Position numbers and translations under genes: made by a program
Assembly (NCBI GenBank): GCA_028752905.1
Contig: JAQNBH010000282.1
Coordinates: 186,001-250,000 of the forward strand
DNA length: 64,000 nt
DNA from: Cladorhizidae sp. MBARI D1340-BT2
Taxonomy: Eukaryota; Porifera; Demospongiae; Poecilosclerida; Cladorhizidae
Reading direction: 5' to 3'
Notes under the pieces: generated by a model
The model's database searches: none
Seen by the model: only the letters and a program-made list of their open reading frames with translations
What the model was told of the DNA's origin: nothing
Part shown: in pieces, positions 50,033 to 63,901 of the stretch
Layout: each line of letters opens with the position of its first letter
Position numbering within the stretch: position 1 is the first letter of the stretch

Positions 50033-52033
50033 TCCCCCCAAAAATCTTGTTATTTTGCCGTAAAGCTCATAACTTTTCTACACTTTACCCAAAAAAGAAA
50101 TTTTTTATATCACCGGATAGCCCTTCTAATTATCTGTCTTTTGTACGTGCCAAAATTTTGAGTACTCTAAGTATTAGCAAGTTATGGTGATTTGAAGTGG
50201 TAAGGTTTGCGATCTTTCCTGGCGTTTTCCAGTTGCCAAAGCGGTGGCCTGCCAGTGAAAAACCACTACATTTATTGATAATCTGTTGACATGTTGCAGA
50301 TAAGGGCCTTCTCTATCAGTTGACAAAATCTGGGACTTTGGTCTTGTTAATTAGGGCAGTTATGAATTGTACTCTTACTTGATGCTAAACATGTTAGCTT
50401 CGTAGATTATCCACACTTCACTGAATAGACTTGATGTATAGCTATTAAGATAGGACTCTCTAAGTGCTCTCTCTTGATACCAAACATCCATATATTCTGC
50501 ACACTTCACTGTAATGGACTTGCAAGATAGGTATCTCTCAGTGTTCTCTATCTTGAGCTAAACATGTTAGCTTCATAGATTCTCCACACTTCACTGAATA
50601 GACTTGATATATAGCTCTAAAGGTAGGCCTCTCTCTGTTCTCTCTCTTGATACCAAACATCCGTATATTCTGCATACATAGAATCACAAGCTAGGTTTCT
50701 CTATGTGTTCTCTATCTTGATGCTAAACAGGTTAGCTTCATAGATTCTCCACACTTCACTGTATAAACTTGATATATAGCTATTAAGATAGGTCTCTCCC
50801 TGTGCTCTCTGTTGATATCAAACATCCATAATATTCTGCACACTTCACTGTAATGGACTTGATATGATTCGAATGATAGGTTTCATTATGTGTTCTCTAT
50901 CTTGATATTTGCCCTAATTTGGTCTATATGTTTCTCATTTTCCCCCCAAAAATCTTGTTATTTTGCCGTAAAGCTCATAACTTTTCTACACTTTACCCAA
51001 AAAAGAAATTTTTTCTATCACCGGATAGCCCTTCTAATTATCTGTCTTTTGTACGTGCCAAAATTTTGAGTACTCTAAGTATTAGCAAGTTATGGTGATT
51101 TGAAGTGGTAAGGTTTGCGATCTTTCCTGGCGTTTTCCAGTTGCCAAAGCGGTGGCCTGCCAGTGAAAAACCACTACATTTATTGATAATCTGTTGACAT
51201 GTTGCAGATAAGGGCCTTCTCTATCAGTTGACAAAATCTGGGACTTTGGTCTTGTTAATTAGGGCAGTTATGAATTGTACTCTTACTTGATGCTAAACAT
51301 GTTAGCTTCGTAGATTATCCACACTTCACTGAATAGACTTGATGTATAGCTATTAAGATAGGACTCTCTAAGTGCTCTCTCTTGATACCAAACATCCATA
51401 TATTCTGCACACTTCACTGTAATGGACTTGCAAGATAGGTATCTCTCAGTGTTCTCTATCTTGAGCTAAACATGTTAGCTTCATAGATTCTCCACACTTC
51501 ACTGAATAGACTTGATATATAGCTCTAAAGGTAGGCCTCTCTCTGTTCTCTCTCTTGATACCAAACATCCGTATATTCTGCATACATAGAATCACAAGAT
51601 AGGTTTCTCTATGTGTTCTCTATCTTGATGCTAAACAGGTTAGCTTCATAGATTCTCCACACTTCACTGTATAAACTTGATATATAGCTATTAAGATAGG
51701 TCTCTCCCTGTGCTCTCTGTTGATATCAAACATCCATAATATTCTGCACACTTCACTGTAATGGACTTGATATGATTCGAATGATAGGTTTCATTATGTG
51801 TTCTCTATCTTGATATTTGCCCTAATTTGGTCTATATGTTTCTCATTTTTTCCCCAAAAATCTTGTTATTTTGCCGTAAAGCTCATAACTTTTCTACACT
51901 TTACCCAAAAAAGAAATTTTTTATATCACCGGATAGCCCTTCTAATTATCTGTCTTTTGTACGTGCCAAAATTTTGAGTACTCTAAGTATTAGCAAGTTA
52001 TGGTGATTTGAAGTGGTAAGGTTTGCGATCTTT
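48402..52033 (+). repeat. Four standard 908-bp monomers
   Basis: Anchors at 48402, 49310, 50218 and 51126. The first has CATAAGTTCTCC and, with the next two, CACAAGCTAGG (C at 48875, 49783 and 50691), a marker absent left of 48 kb. The third leads to a TTTTTTCTATC core and the fourth to a T6C4 core. Confidence 0.9.
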
Positions 52034-52945
52034 CCTGGCGTTTTCCAGTTGCCAAAGCGGTGGCCTGCCAGTGAAAAACCACTACATTTATTGATAATCT
52101 GTTGACATGTTGCAGATAAGGGCCTTCTCTATCAGTTGACAAAATCTGGGACTTTGGTCTTGTTAATTAGGGCAGTTATGAATTGTACTCTTACTTGATG
52201 CTAAACATGTTAGCTTCGTAGATTATCCACACTTCACTGAATAGACTTGATGTATAGCTATTAAGATAGGACTCTCTAAGTGCTCTCTCTTGATACCAAA
52301 CATCCATATATTCTGCACACTTCACTGTAATGGACTTGCAAGATAGGTATCTCTCAGTGTTCTCTATCTTGAGCTAAACATGTTAGCTTCATAGATTCTC
52401 CACACTTCACTGAATAGACTTGATATATAGCTCTAAAGGTAGGCCTCTCTCTGTTCTCTCTCTTGATACCAAACATCCGTATATTCTGCATACATAGAAT
52501 CACAAGATAGGTTTCTCTATGTGTTCTCTATCTTGATGCTAAACAGGTTAGCTTCATAGATTCTCCACACTTCACTGTATAAACTTGATATATAGCTATT
52601 AAGATAGGTCTCTCCCTGTGCTCTCTGTTGATATCAAACATCCATAATATTCTGCACACTTCACTGTAATGGACTTGATATGATTCGAATGATAGGTTTC
52701 ATTATGTGTTCTCTATCTTGATATTTGCCCTAATTTGGTCTATATATATGTTTCTCATTTCCCCCCCAAAAATCTTGTTATTTTGCCGTAAAGCTCATAA
52801 CTTTTCTACACTTTACCCAAAAAAGAAATTTTTTATATCACCGGATAGCCCTTCTAATTATCTGTCTTTTGTACGTGCCAAAATTTTGAGTACTCTAAGT
52901 ATTAGCAAGTTATGGTGATTTGAAGTGGTAAGGTTTGCGATCTTT
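52034..52945 (+). repeat. 912-bp unit
   Basis: TATA expansion with a T3C7 tract and TTTTTTATATC. Non-gene ORF at 52706-52918. Confidence 0.9.
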
Positions 52946-54335
52946 CCTGGCGTTTTCCAGTTGCCAAAGCGGTGGCCTGCCAGTGAAAAACCACTACATT
53001 TATTGATAATCTGTTGACATGTTGCAGATAAGGGCCTTCTCTATCAGTTGACAAAATCTGGGACTTTGGTCTTGTTAATTAGGGCAGTTATGAATTGTAC
53101 TCTTACTTGATGCTAAACATGTTAGCTTCGTAGATTATCCACACTTCACTGAATAGACTTGATGTATAGCTATTAAGATAGGACTCTCTAAGTGCTCTCT
53201 CTTTATACCAAACATCCATATATTCTGCACACTTCACTGTAATGGACTTGCAAGATAGGTATCTCTCAGTTTTCTCTATCTTGAGCTAAACATGTTAGCT
53301 TCATAGATTCTCCACACTTCACTGAATAGACTTGATATATAGCTCTAAAGGTAGGCCTCTCTCTGTTCTCTCTCTTGATACCAAACATCCGTATATTCTG
53401 CATACATAGAATCACAAGATAGGTTTCTCTATGTGTTCTCTATCTTGATGCTAAACAGGTTAGCTTCATAGATTCTCCACACTTCACTGTATAAACTTGA
53501 TATATAGCTATTAAGATAGGTCTCTCCCTGTGCTCTCTGTTGATATCAAACATCCATAATATTCTGCACACTTCACTGTAATGGACTTGATATGATTCGA
53601 ATGATAGGTTTCATTATGTGTTCTCTATCTTGATATTTGCTCTATATATATTAAGATAGGACTCTCTAAGTGCTCTCTCTTGATACCAAACATCCATATA
53701 TTCTGCACACTTCACTGTAATGGACTTGCAAGATAGGTATCTCTCAGTGTTCTCTATCTTGAGCTAAACATGTTAGCTTCATAGATTCTCCACACTTCAC
53801 TGAATAGACTTGATATATAGCTCTAAAGGTAGGCCTCTCTCTGTTCTCTCTCTTGATACCAAACATCCGTATATTCTGCATACATAGAATCACAAGATAG
53901 GTTTCTCTATGTGTTCTCTATCTTGATGCTAAACAGGTTAGCTTCATAGATTCTCCACACTTCACTGTATAAACTTGATATATAGCTATTAAGATAGGTC
54001 TCTCCCTGTGCTCTCTGTTGATATCAAACATCCATAATATTCTGCAAACTTCACTGTAATGGACTTGATATGATTCGAATGATAGGTTTCATTATGTGTT
54101 CTCTATCTTGATATTTGCCCTAATTTGGTCTATATATATGTTTCTCATTTTCCCCCCAAAAATCTTGTTATTTTGCCGTAAAGCTCATAACTTTTCTATA
54201 CTTTACCCAAAAAAGAAATATTTTATATCACCGGATAGCCCTTCTAATTATCTGTCTTTTGTACGTGCCAAAATTTTGCGTACTCTAAGTATTAGCAAGT
54301 TATGGTGATTTGAAGTGGTAAGGTTTGCGATCTTT
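52946..54335 (+). repeat. Compound 1390-bp unit, hybrid
   Basis: The truncated part has CTCTTTATACC and CAGTTTTCTC like 47012. After the junction at about 53637-53655 the unit follows the 912-bp unit at 45188-46099 (CTGCAAAC at 54045, GCGTACTC at 54279). The truncation junction therefore coincides with the left limit of the 8236-bp offset homology. Confidence 0.9.
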
Positions 54336-55247
54336 CCTGGCGTTTTCCAGTTGCCAAAGCGGTGGCCTGCCAGTGAAAAACCACTACATTTATTGATAAT
54401 CTGTTGACATGTTGCAGATAAGGGCCTTCTCTATCAGTTGACAAAATCTGGGACTTTGGTCTTGTTAATTAGGGCAGTTATGAATTGTACTCTTACTTGA
54501 TGCTAAACATGTTAGCTTCGTAGATTATCCACACTTCACTGAATAGACTTGATGTATAGCTATTAAGATAGGACTCTCTAAGTGCTCTCTCTTGATACCA
54601 AACATCCATATATTCTGCACACTTCACTGTAATGGACTTGCAAGATAGGTATCTCTCAGTGTTCTCTATCTTGAGCTAAACATGTTAGCTTCATAGATTC
54701 TCCACACTTCACTGAATAGACTTGATATATAGCTCTAAAGGTAGGCCTCTCTCTGTTCTCTCTCTTGATACCAAACATCCGTATATTCTGCATACATAGA
54801 ATCACAAGATAGGTTTCTCTATGTGTTCTCTATCTTGATGCTAAACAGGTTAGCTTCATAGATTCTCCACACTTCACTGTATAAACTTGATATATAGCTA
54901 TTAAGATAGGTCTCTCCCTGTGCTCTCTGTTGATATCAAACATCCATAATATTCTGCACACTTCACTGTAATGGACTTGATATGATTCGAATGATAGGTT
55001 TCATTATGTGTTCTCTATCTTGATATTTGCCCTAATTTGGTCTATATATATGTTTCTCATTTTCCCCCCAAAAATCTTGTTATTTTGCCGTAAAGCTCAT
55101 AACTTTTCTACACTTTACCCAAAAAAGAAATTTTTTCTATCACCGGATAGCCCTTCTAATTATCTGTCTTTTGTACGTGCCAAAATTTTGAGTACTCTAA
55201 GTATTAGCAAGTTATGGTGATTTGAAGTGGTAAGGTTTGCGATCTTT
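54336..55247 (+). repeat. 912-bp unit
   Basis: Copy of 46100-47011 at an offset of 8236 bp, with TACACTTTA and TTTTTTCTATC. Confidence 0.9.
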
Positions 55248-56637
55248 CCTGGCGTTTTCCAGTTGCCAAAGCGGTGGCCTGCCAGTGAAAAACCACTACA
55301 TTTATTGATAATCTGTTGACATGTTGCAGATAAGGGCCTTCTCTATCAGTTGACAAAATCTGGGACTTTGGTCTTGTTAATTAGGGCAGTTATGAATTGT
55401 ACTCTTACTTGATGCTAAACATGTTAGCTTCGTAGATTATCCACACTTCACTGAATAGACTTGATGTATAGCTATTAAGATAGGACTCTCTAAGTGCTCT
55501 CTCTTTATACCAAACATCCATATATTCTGCACACTTCACTGTAATGGACTTGCAAGATAGGTATCTCTCAGTTTTCTCTATCTTGAGCTAAACATGTTAG
55601 CTTCATAGATTCTCCACACTTCACTGAATAGACTTGATATATAGCTCTAAAGGTAGGCCTCTCTCTGTTCTCTCTCTTGATACCAAACATCCGTATATTC
55701 TGCATACATAGAATCACAAGATAGGTTTCTCTATGTGTTCTCTATCTTGATGCTAAACAGGTTAGCTTCATAGATTCTCCACACTTCACTGTATAAACTT
55801 GATATATAGCTATTAAGATAGGTCTCTCCCTGTGCTCTCTGTTGATATCAAACATCCATAATATTCTGCACACTTCACTGTAATGGACTTGATATGATTC
55901 GAATGATAGGTTTCATTATGTGTTCTCTATCTTGATATTTGCTCTATATATATTAAGATAGGACTCTCTAAGTGCTCTCTCTTGATACCAAACATCCATA
56001 TATTCTGCACACTTCACTGTAATGGACTTGCAAGATAGGTATCTCTCAGTGTTCTCTATCTTGAGCTAAACATGTTAGCTTCATAGATTCTCCACACTTC
56101 ACTGAATAGACTTGATATATAGCTCTAAAGGTAGGCCTGTCTCTGTTCTCTCTCTTGATACCAAACATCCGTATATTCTGCATACATAGAATCACAAGAT
56201 AGGTTTCTCTATGTGTTCTCTATCTTGATGCTAAACAGGTTAGCTTCATAGATTCTCCACACTTCACTGTATAAACTTGATATATAGCTATTAAGATAGG
56301 TCTCTCCCTGTGCTCTCTGTTGATATCAAACATCCATAATATTCTGCACACTTCACTGTAATGGACTTGATATGATTCGAATGATAGGTTTCATTATGTG
56401 TTCTCTATCTTGATATTTGCCCTAATTTGGTCTATATATATGTTTCTCATTTCCCCCCAAAAAATCTTGTTATTTTGCCGTAAAGCTCATAACTTTTCTA
56501 TACTTTACCCAAAAAATAAATTTTTTATATCACCGGATAGCCCTTCTAATTATCTGTCTTTTGTACGTGCCAAAATTTTGAGTACTCTAAGTATTAGCAA
56601 GTTATGGTGATTTGAAGTGGTAAGGTTTGCGATCTTT
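55248..56637 (+). repeat. Compound 1390-bp unit, last in the window
   Basis: Copy of 47012-48401: CTCTTTATACC, CAGTTTTCTC, junction at about 55940-55956, T3C6A6 and AAAAAATAAATT in the core. Confidence 0.92.
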
Positions 56638-59600
56638 CCTGGCGTTTTCCAGTTGCCAAAGCGGTGGCCTGCCAGTGAAAAACCACTACATTTATTGATA
56701 ATCTGTTGACATGTTGCAGATAAGGGCCTTCTCTATCAGTTGACAAAATCTGGGACTTTGGTCTTGTTAATTAGGGCAGTTATGAATTGTACTCTTACTT
56801 GATGCTAAACATGTTAGCTTCGTAGATTATCCACACTTCACTGAATAGACTTGATGTATAGCTATTAAGATAGGACTCTCTAAGTGCTCTCTCTTGATAC
56901 CAAACATCCATATATTCTGCACACTTCACTGTAATGGACTTGCAAGATAGGTATCTCTCAGTGTTCTCTATCTTGAGCTAAACATGTTAGCTTCATAAGT
57001 TCTCCACACTTCACTGAATAGACTTGATATATAGCTCTAAAGGTAGGCCTGTCTCTGTTCTCTCTCTTGATACCAAACATCCGTATATTCTGCATACATA
57101 GAATCACAAGCTAGGTTTCTCTATGTGTTCTCTATCTTGATGCTAAACAGGTTAGCTTCATAGATTCTCCACACTTCACTGTATAAACTTGATATATAGC
57201 TATTAAGATAGGTCTCTCCCTGTGCTCTCTGTTGATATCAAACATCCATAATATTCTGCACACTTCACTGTAATGGACTTGATATGATTCGAATGATAGG
57301 TTTCATTATGTGTTCTCTATCTTGATATTTGCCCTAATTTGGTCTATATGTTTCTCATTTTCCCCCCAAAAATCTTGTTATTTTGCCGTAAAGCTCATAA
57401 CTTTTCTACACTTTACCCAAAAAAGAAATTTTTTATATCACCGGATAGCCCTTCTAATTATCTGTCTTTTGTACGTGCCAAAATTTTGAGTACTCTAAGT
57501 ATTAGCAAGTTATGGTGATTTGAAGTGGTAAGGTTTGCGATCTTTCCTGGCGTTTTCCAGTTGCCAAAGCGGTGGCCTGCCAGTGAAAAACCACTACATT
57601 TATTGATAATCTGTTGACATGTTGCAGATAAGGGCCTTCTCTATCAGTTGACAAAATCTGGGACTTTGGTCTTGTTAATTAGGGCAGTTATGAATTGTAC
57701 TCTTACTTGATGCTAAACATGTTAGCTTCGTAGATTATCCACACTTCACTGAATAGACTTGATGTATAGCTATTAAGATAGGACTCTCTAAGTGCTCTCT
57801 CTTGATACCAAACATCCATATATTCTGCACACTTCACTGTAATGGACTTGCAAGATAGGTATCTCTCAGTGTTCTCTATCTTGAGCTAAACATGTTAGCT
57901 TCATAGATTCTCCACACTTCACTGAATAGACTTGATATATAGCTCTAAAGGTAGGCCTCTCTCTGTTCTCTCTCTTGATACCAAACATCCGTATATTCTG
58001 CATACATAGAATCACAAGCTAGGTTTCTCTATGTGTTCTCTATCTTGATGCTAAACAGGTTAGCTTCATAGATTCTCCACACTTCACTGTATAAACTTGA
58101 TATATAGCTATTAAGATAGGTCTCTCCCTGTGCTCTCTGTTGATATCAAACATCCATAATATTCTGCACACTTCACTGTAATGGACTTGATATGATTCGA
58201 ATGATAGGTTTCATTATGTGTTCTCTATCTTGATATTTGCCCTAATTTGGTCTATATGTTTCTCATTTCCCCCCCAAAAATCTTGTTATTTTGCCGTAAA
58301 GCTCATAACTTTTCTACACTTTACCCAAAAAAGAAATTTTTTATATCACCGGATAGCCCTTCTAATTATCTGTCTTTTGTACGTGCCAAAATTTTGAGTA
58401 CTCTAAGTATTAGCAAGTTATGGTGATTTGAAGTGGTAAGGTTTGCGATCTTTCCTGGCGTTTTCCAGTTGCCAAAGCGGTGGCCTGCCAGTGAAAAACC
58501 ACTACATTTATTGATAATCTGTTGACATGTTGCAGATAAGGGCCTTCTCTATCAGTTGACAAAATCTGGGACTTTGGTCTTGTTAATTAGGGCAGTTATG
58601 AATTGTACTCTTACTTGATGCTAAACATGTTAGCTTCGTAGATTATCCACACTTCACTGAATAGACTTGATGTATAGCTATTAAGATAGGACTCTCTAAG
58701 TGCTCTCTCTTGATACCAAACATCCATATATTCTGCACACTTCACTGTAATGGACTTGCAAGATAGGTATCTCTCAGTGTTCTCTATCTTGAGCTAAACA
58801 TGTTAGCTTCATAGATTCTCCACACTTCACTGAATAGACTTGATATATAGCTCTAAAGGTAGGCCTCTCTCTGTTCTCTCTCTTGATACCAAACATCCGT
58901 ATATTCTGCATACATAGAATCACAAGATAGGTTTCTCTATGTGTTCTCTATCTTGATGCTAAACAGGTTAGCTTCATAGATTCTCCACACTTCACTGTAT
59001 AAACTTGATATATAGCTATTAAGATAGGTCTCTCCCTGTGCTCTCTGTTGATATCAAACATCCATAATATTCTGCACACTTCACTGTAATGGACTTGATA
59101 TGATTCGAATGATAGGTTTCATTATGTGTTCTCTATCTTGATATTTGCCCTAATTTGGTCTATATGTTTCTCATTTTCCCCCCAAAAATCTTGTTATTTT
59201 GCCGTAAAGCTCATAACTTTTCTACACTTTACCCAAAAAAGAAATTTTTTATATCACCGGATAGCCCTTCTAATTATCTGTCTTTTGTACGTGCCAAAAT
59301 TTTGAGTACTCTAAGTATTAGCAAGTTATGGTGATTTGAAGTGGTAAGGTTTGCGATCTTTCCTGGCGTTTTCCAGTTGCCAAAGCGGTGGCCTGCCAGT
59401 GAAAAACCACTACATTTATTGATAATCTGTTGACATGTTGCAGATAAGGGCCTTCTCTATCAGTTGACAAAATCTGGGACTTTGGTCTTGTTAATTAGGG
59501 CAGTTATGAATTGTACTCTTACTTGATGCTAAACATGTTAGCTTCGTAGATTATCCACACTTCACTGAATAGACTTGATGTATAGCTATTAAGATAGGAC

Positions 59601-62600
59601 TCTCTAAGTGCTCTCTCTTGATACCAAACATCCATATATTCTGCACACTTCACTGTAATGGACTTGCAAGATAGGTATCTCTCAGTGTTCTCTATCTTGA
59701 GCTAAACATGTTAGCTTCATAGATTCTCCACACTTCACTGAATAGACTTGATATATAGCTCTAAAGGTAGGCCTCTCTCTGTTCTCTCTCTTGATACCAA
59801 ACATCCGTATATTCTGCATACATAGAATCACAAGCTAGGTTTCTCTATGTGTTCTCTATCTTGATGCTAAACAGGTTAGCTTCATAGATTCTCCACACTT
59901 CACTGTATAAACTTGATATATAGCTATTAAGATAGGTCTCTCCCTGTGCTCTCTGTTGATATCAAACATCCATAATATTCTGCACACTTCACTGTAATGG
60001 ACTTGATATGATTCGAATGATAGGTTTCATTATGTGTTCTCTATCTTGATATTTGCCCTAATTTGGTCTATATGTTTCTCATTTTCCCCCCAAAAATCTT
60101 GTTATTTTGCCGTAAAGCTCATAACTTTTCTACACTTTACCCAAAAAAGAAATTTTTTATATCACCGGATAGCCCTTCTAATTATCTGTCTTTTGTACGT
60201 GCCAAAATTTTGAGTACTCTAAGTATTAGCAAGTTATGGTGATTTGAAGTGGTAAGGTTTGCGATCTTTCCTGGCGTTTTCCAGTTGCCAAAGCGGTGGC
60301 CTGCCAGTGAAAAACCACTACATTTATTGATAATCTGTTGACATGTTGCAGATAAGGGCCTTCTCTATCAGTTGACAAAATCTGGGACTTTGGTCTTGTT
60401 AATTAGGGCAGTTATGAATTGTACTCTTACTTGATGCTAAACATGTTAGCTTCGTAGATTATCCACACTTCACTGAATAGACTTGATGTATAGCTATTAA
60501 GATAGGACTCTCTAAGTGCTCTCTCTTGATACCAAACATCCATATATTCTGCACACTTCACTGTAATGGACTTGCAAGATAGGTATCTCTCAGTGTTCTC
60601 TATCTTGAGCTAAACATGTTAGCTTCATAGATTCTCCACACTTCACTGAATAGACTTGATATATAGCTCTAAAGGTAGGCCTCTCTCTGTTCTCTCTCTT
60701 GATACCAAACATCCGTATATTCTGCATACATAGAATCACAAGCTAGGTTTCTCTATGTGTTCTCTATCTTGATGCTAAACAGGTTAGCTTCATAGATTCT
60801 CCACACTTCACTGTATAAACTTGATATATAGCTATTAAGATAGGTCTCTCCCTGTGCTCTCTGTTGATATCAAACATCCATAATATTCTGCACACTTCAC
60901 TGTAATGGACTTGATATGATTCGAATGATAGGTTTCATTATGTGTTCTCTATCTTGATATTTGCCCTAATTTGGTCTATATGTTTCTCATTTCCCCCCCA
61001 AAAATCTTGTTATTTTGCCGTAAAGCTCATAACTTTTCTACACTTTACCCAAAAAAGAAATTTTTTATATCACCGGATAGCCCTTCTAATTATCTGTCTT
61101 TTGTACGTGCCAAAATTTTGAGTACTCTAAGTATTAGCAAGTTATGGTGATTTGAAGTGGTAAGGTTTGCGATCTTTCCTGGCGTTTTCCAGTTGCCAAA
61201 GCGGTGGCCTGCCAGTGAAAAACCACTACATTTATTGATAATCTGTTGACATGTTGCAGATAAGGGCCTTCTCTATCAGTTGACAAAATCTGGGACTTTG
61301 GTCTTGTTAATTAGGGCAGTTATGAATTGTACTCTTACTTGATGCTAAACATGTTAGCTTCGTAGATTATCCACACTTCACTGAATAGACTTGATGTATA
61401 GCTATTAAGATAGGACTCTCTAAGTGCTCTCTCTTGATACCAAACATCCATATATTCTGCACACTTCACTGTAATGGACTTGCAAGATAGGTATCTCTCA
61501 GTGTTCTCTATCTTGAGCTAAACATGTTAGCTTCATAGATTCTCCACACTTCACTGAATAGACTTGATATATAGCTCTAAAGGTAGGCCTCTCTCTGTTC
61601 TCTCTCTTGATACCAAACATCCGTATATTCTGCATACATAGAATCACAAGATAGGTTTCTCTATGTGTTCTCTATCTTGATGCTAAACAGGTTAGCTTCA
61701 TAGATTCTCCACACTTCACTGTATAAACTTGATATATAGCTATTAAGATAGGTCTCTCCCTGTGCTCTCTGTTGATATCAAACATCCATAATATTCTGCA
61801 CACTTCACTGTAATGGACTTGATATGATTCGAATGATAGGTTTCATTATGTGTTCTCTATCTTGATATTTGCCCTAATTTGGTCTATATGTTTCTCATTT
61901 TCCCCCCAAAAATCTTGTTATTTTGCCGTAAAGCTCATAACTTTTCTACACTTTACCCAAAAAAGAAATTTTTTATATCACCGGATAGCCCTTCTAATTA
62001 TCTGTCTTTTGTACGTGCCAAAATTTTGAGTACTCTAAGTATTAGCAAGTTATGGTGATTTGAAGTGGTAAGGTTTGCGATCTTTCCTGGCGTTTTCCAG
62101 TTGCCAAAGCGGTGGCCTGCCAGTGAAAAACCACTACATTTATTGATAATCTGTTGACATGTTGCAGATAAGGGCCTTCTCTATCAGTTGACAAAATCTG
62201 GGACTTTGGTCTTGTTAATTAGGGCAGTTATGAATTGTACTCTTACTTGATGCTAAACATGTTAGCTTCGTAGATTATCCACACTTCACTGAATAGACTT
62301 GATGTATAGCTATTAAGATAGGACTCTCTAAGTGCTCTCTCTTGATACCAAACATCCATATATTCTGCACACTTCACTGTAATGGACTTGCAAGATAGGT
62401 ATCTCTCAGTGTTCTCTATCTTGAGCTAAACATGTTAGCTTCATAGATTCTCCACACTTCACTGAATAGACTTGATATATAGCTCTAAAGGTAGGCCTCT
62501 CTCTGTTCTCTCTCTTGATACCAAACATCCGTATATTCTGCATACATAGAATCACAAGCTAGGTTTCTCTATGTGTTCTCTATCTTGATGCTAAACAGGT

Positions 62601-63901
62601 TAGCTTCATAGATTCTCCACACTTCACTGTATAAACTTGATATATAGCTATTAAGATAGGTCTCTCCCTGTGCTCTCTGTTGATATCAAACATCCATAAT
62701 ATTCTGCACACTTCACTGTAATGGACTTGATATGATTCGAATGATAGGTTTCATTATGTGTTCTCTATCTTGATATTTGCCCTAATTTGGTCTATATGTT
62801 TCTCATTTTCCCCCCAAAAATCTTGTTATTTTGCCGTAAAGCTCATAACTTTTCTACACTTTACCCAAAAAAGAAATTTTTTCTATCACCGGATAGCCCT
62901 TCTAATTATCTGTCTTTTGTACGTGCCAAAATTTTGAGTACTCTAAGTATTAGCAAGTTATGGTGATTTGAAGTGGTAAGGTTTGCGATCTTTCCTGGCG
63001 TTTTCCAGTTGCCAAAGCGGTGGCCTGCCAGTGAAAAACCACTACATTTATTGATAATCTGTTGACATGTTGCAGATAAGGGCCTTCTCTATCAGTTGAC
63101 AAAATCTGGGACTTTGGTCTTGTTAATTAGGGCAGTTATGAATTGTACTCTTACTTGATGCTAAACATGTTAGCTTCGTAGATTATCCACACTTCACTGA
63201 ATAGACTTGATGTATAGCTATTAAGATAGGACTCTCTAAGTGCTCTCTCTTGATACCAAACATCCATATATTCTGCACACTTCACTGTAATGGACTTGCA
63301 AGATAGGTATCTCTCAGTGTTCTCTATCTTGAGCTAAACATGTTAGCTTCATAGATTCTCCACACTTCACTGAATAGACTTGATATATAGCTCTAAAGGT
63401 AGGCCTCTCTCTGTTCTCTCTCTTGATACCAAACATCCGTATATTCTGCATACATAGAATCACAAGATAGGTTTCTCTATGTGTTCTCTATCTTGATGCT
63501 AAACAGGTTAGCTTCATAGATTCTCCACACTTCACTGTATAAACTTGATATATAGCTATTAAGATAGGTCTCTCCCTGTGCTCTCTGTTGATATCAAACA
63601 TCCATAATATTCTGCACACTTCACTGTAATGGACTTGATATGATTCGAATGATAGGTTTCATTATGTGTTCTCTATCTTGATATTTGCCCTAATTTGGTC
63701 TATATGTTTCTCATTTTTTCCCCAAAAATCTTGTTATTTTGCCGTAAAGCTCATAACTTTTCTACACTTTACCCAAAAAAGAAATTTTTTATATCACCGG
63801 ATAGCCCTTCTAATTATCTGTCTTTTGTACGTGCCAAAATTTTGAGTACTCTAAGTATTAGCAAGTTATGGTGATTTGAAGTGGTAAGGTTTGCGATCTT
63901 T
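56638..63901 (+). repeat. Eight standard 908-bp monomers, trimeric pattern
   Basis: Anchors at 56638, 57546, 58454, 59362, 60270, 61178, 62086 and 62994, all exactly 908 bp apart. The CACAAG(C/A)TAGG marker reads C, C, A, C, C, A, C, A at 57111, 58019, 58927, 59835, 60743, 61651, 62559 and 63467. T3C7 cores follow the second and fifth. Together these show a three-monomer period. The last two units match 50218-52033. Confidence 0.92.
57050..62882 (+). repeat. 2724-bp trimer repeat, about 2.1 periods
   Basis: Three 908-bp monomers told apart by CAAGC/CAAGA and by the T3C7 or T4C6 tract repeat in the same order. The offset comparison fails at 57049/59773 and 60159/62883. Confidence 0.8.

Larger units (their letters stand above)
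53661..58268 (+). repeat. Right copy of the ~4.6-kb block
   Basis: Begins just after a truncation junction (about 53637-53655), unlike its partner, which begins inside an ordinary a1 subrepeat. I saw no internal difference from the left copy. Confidence 0.85.
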
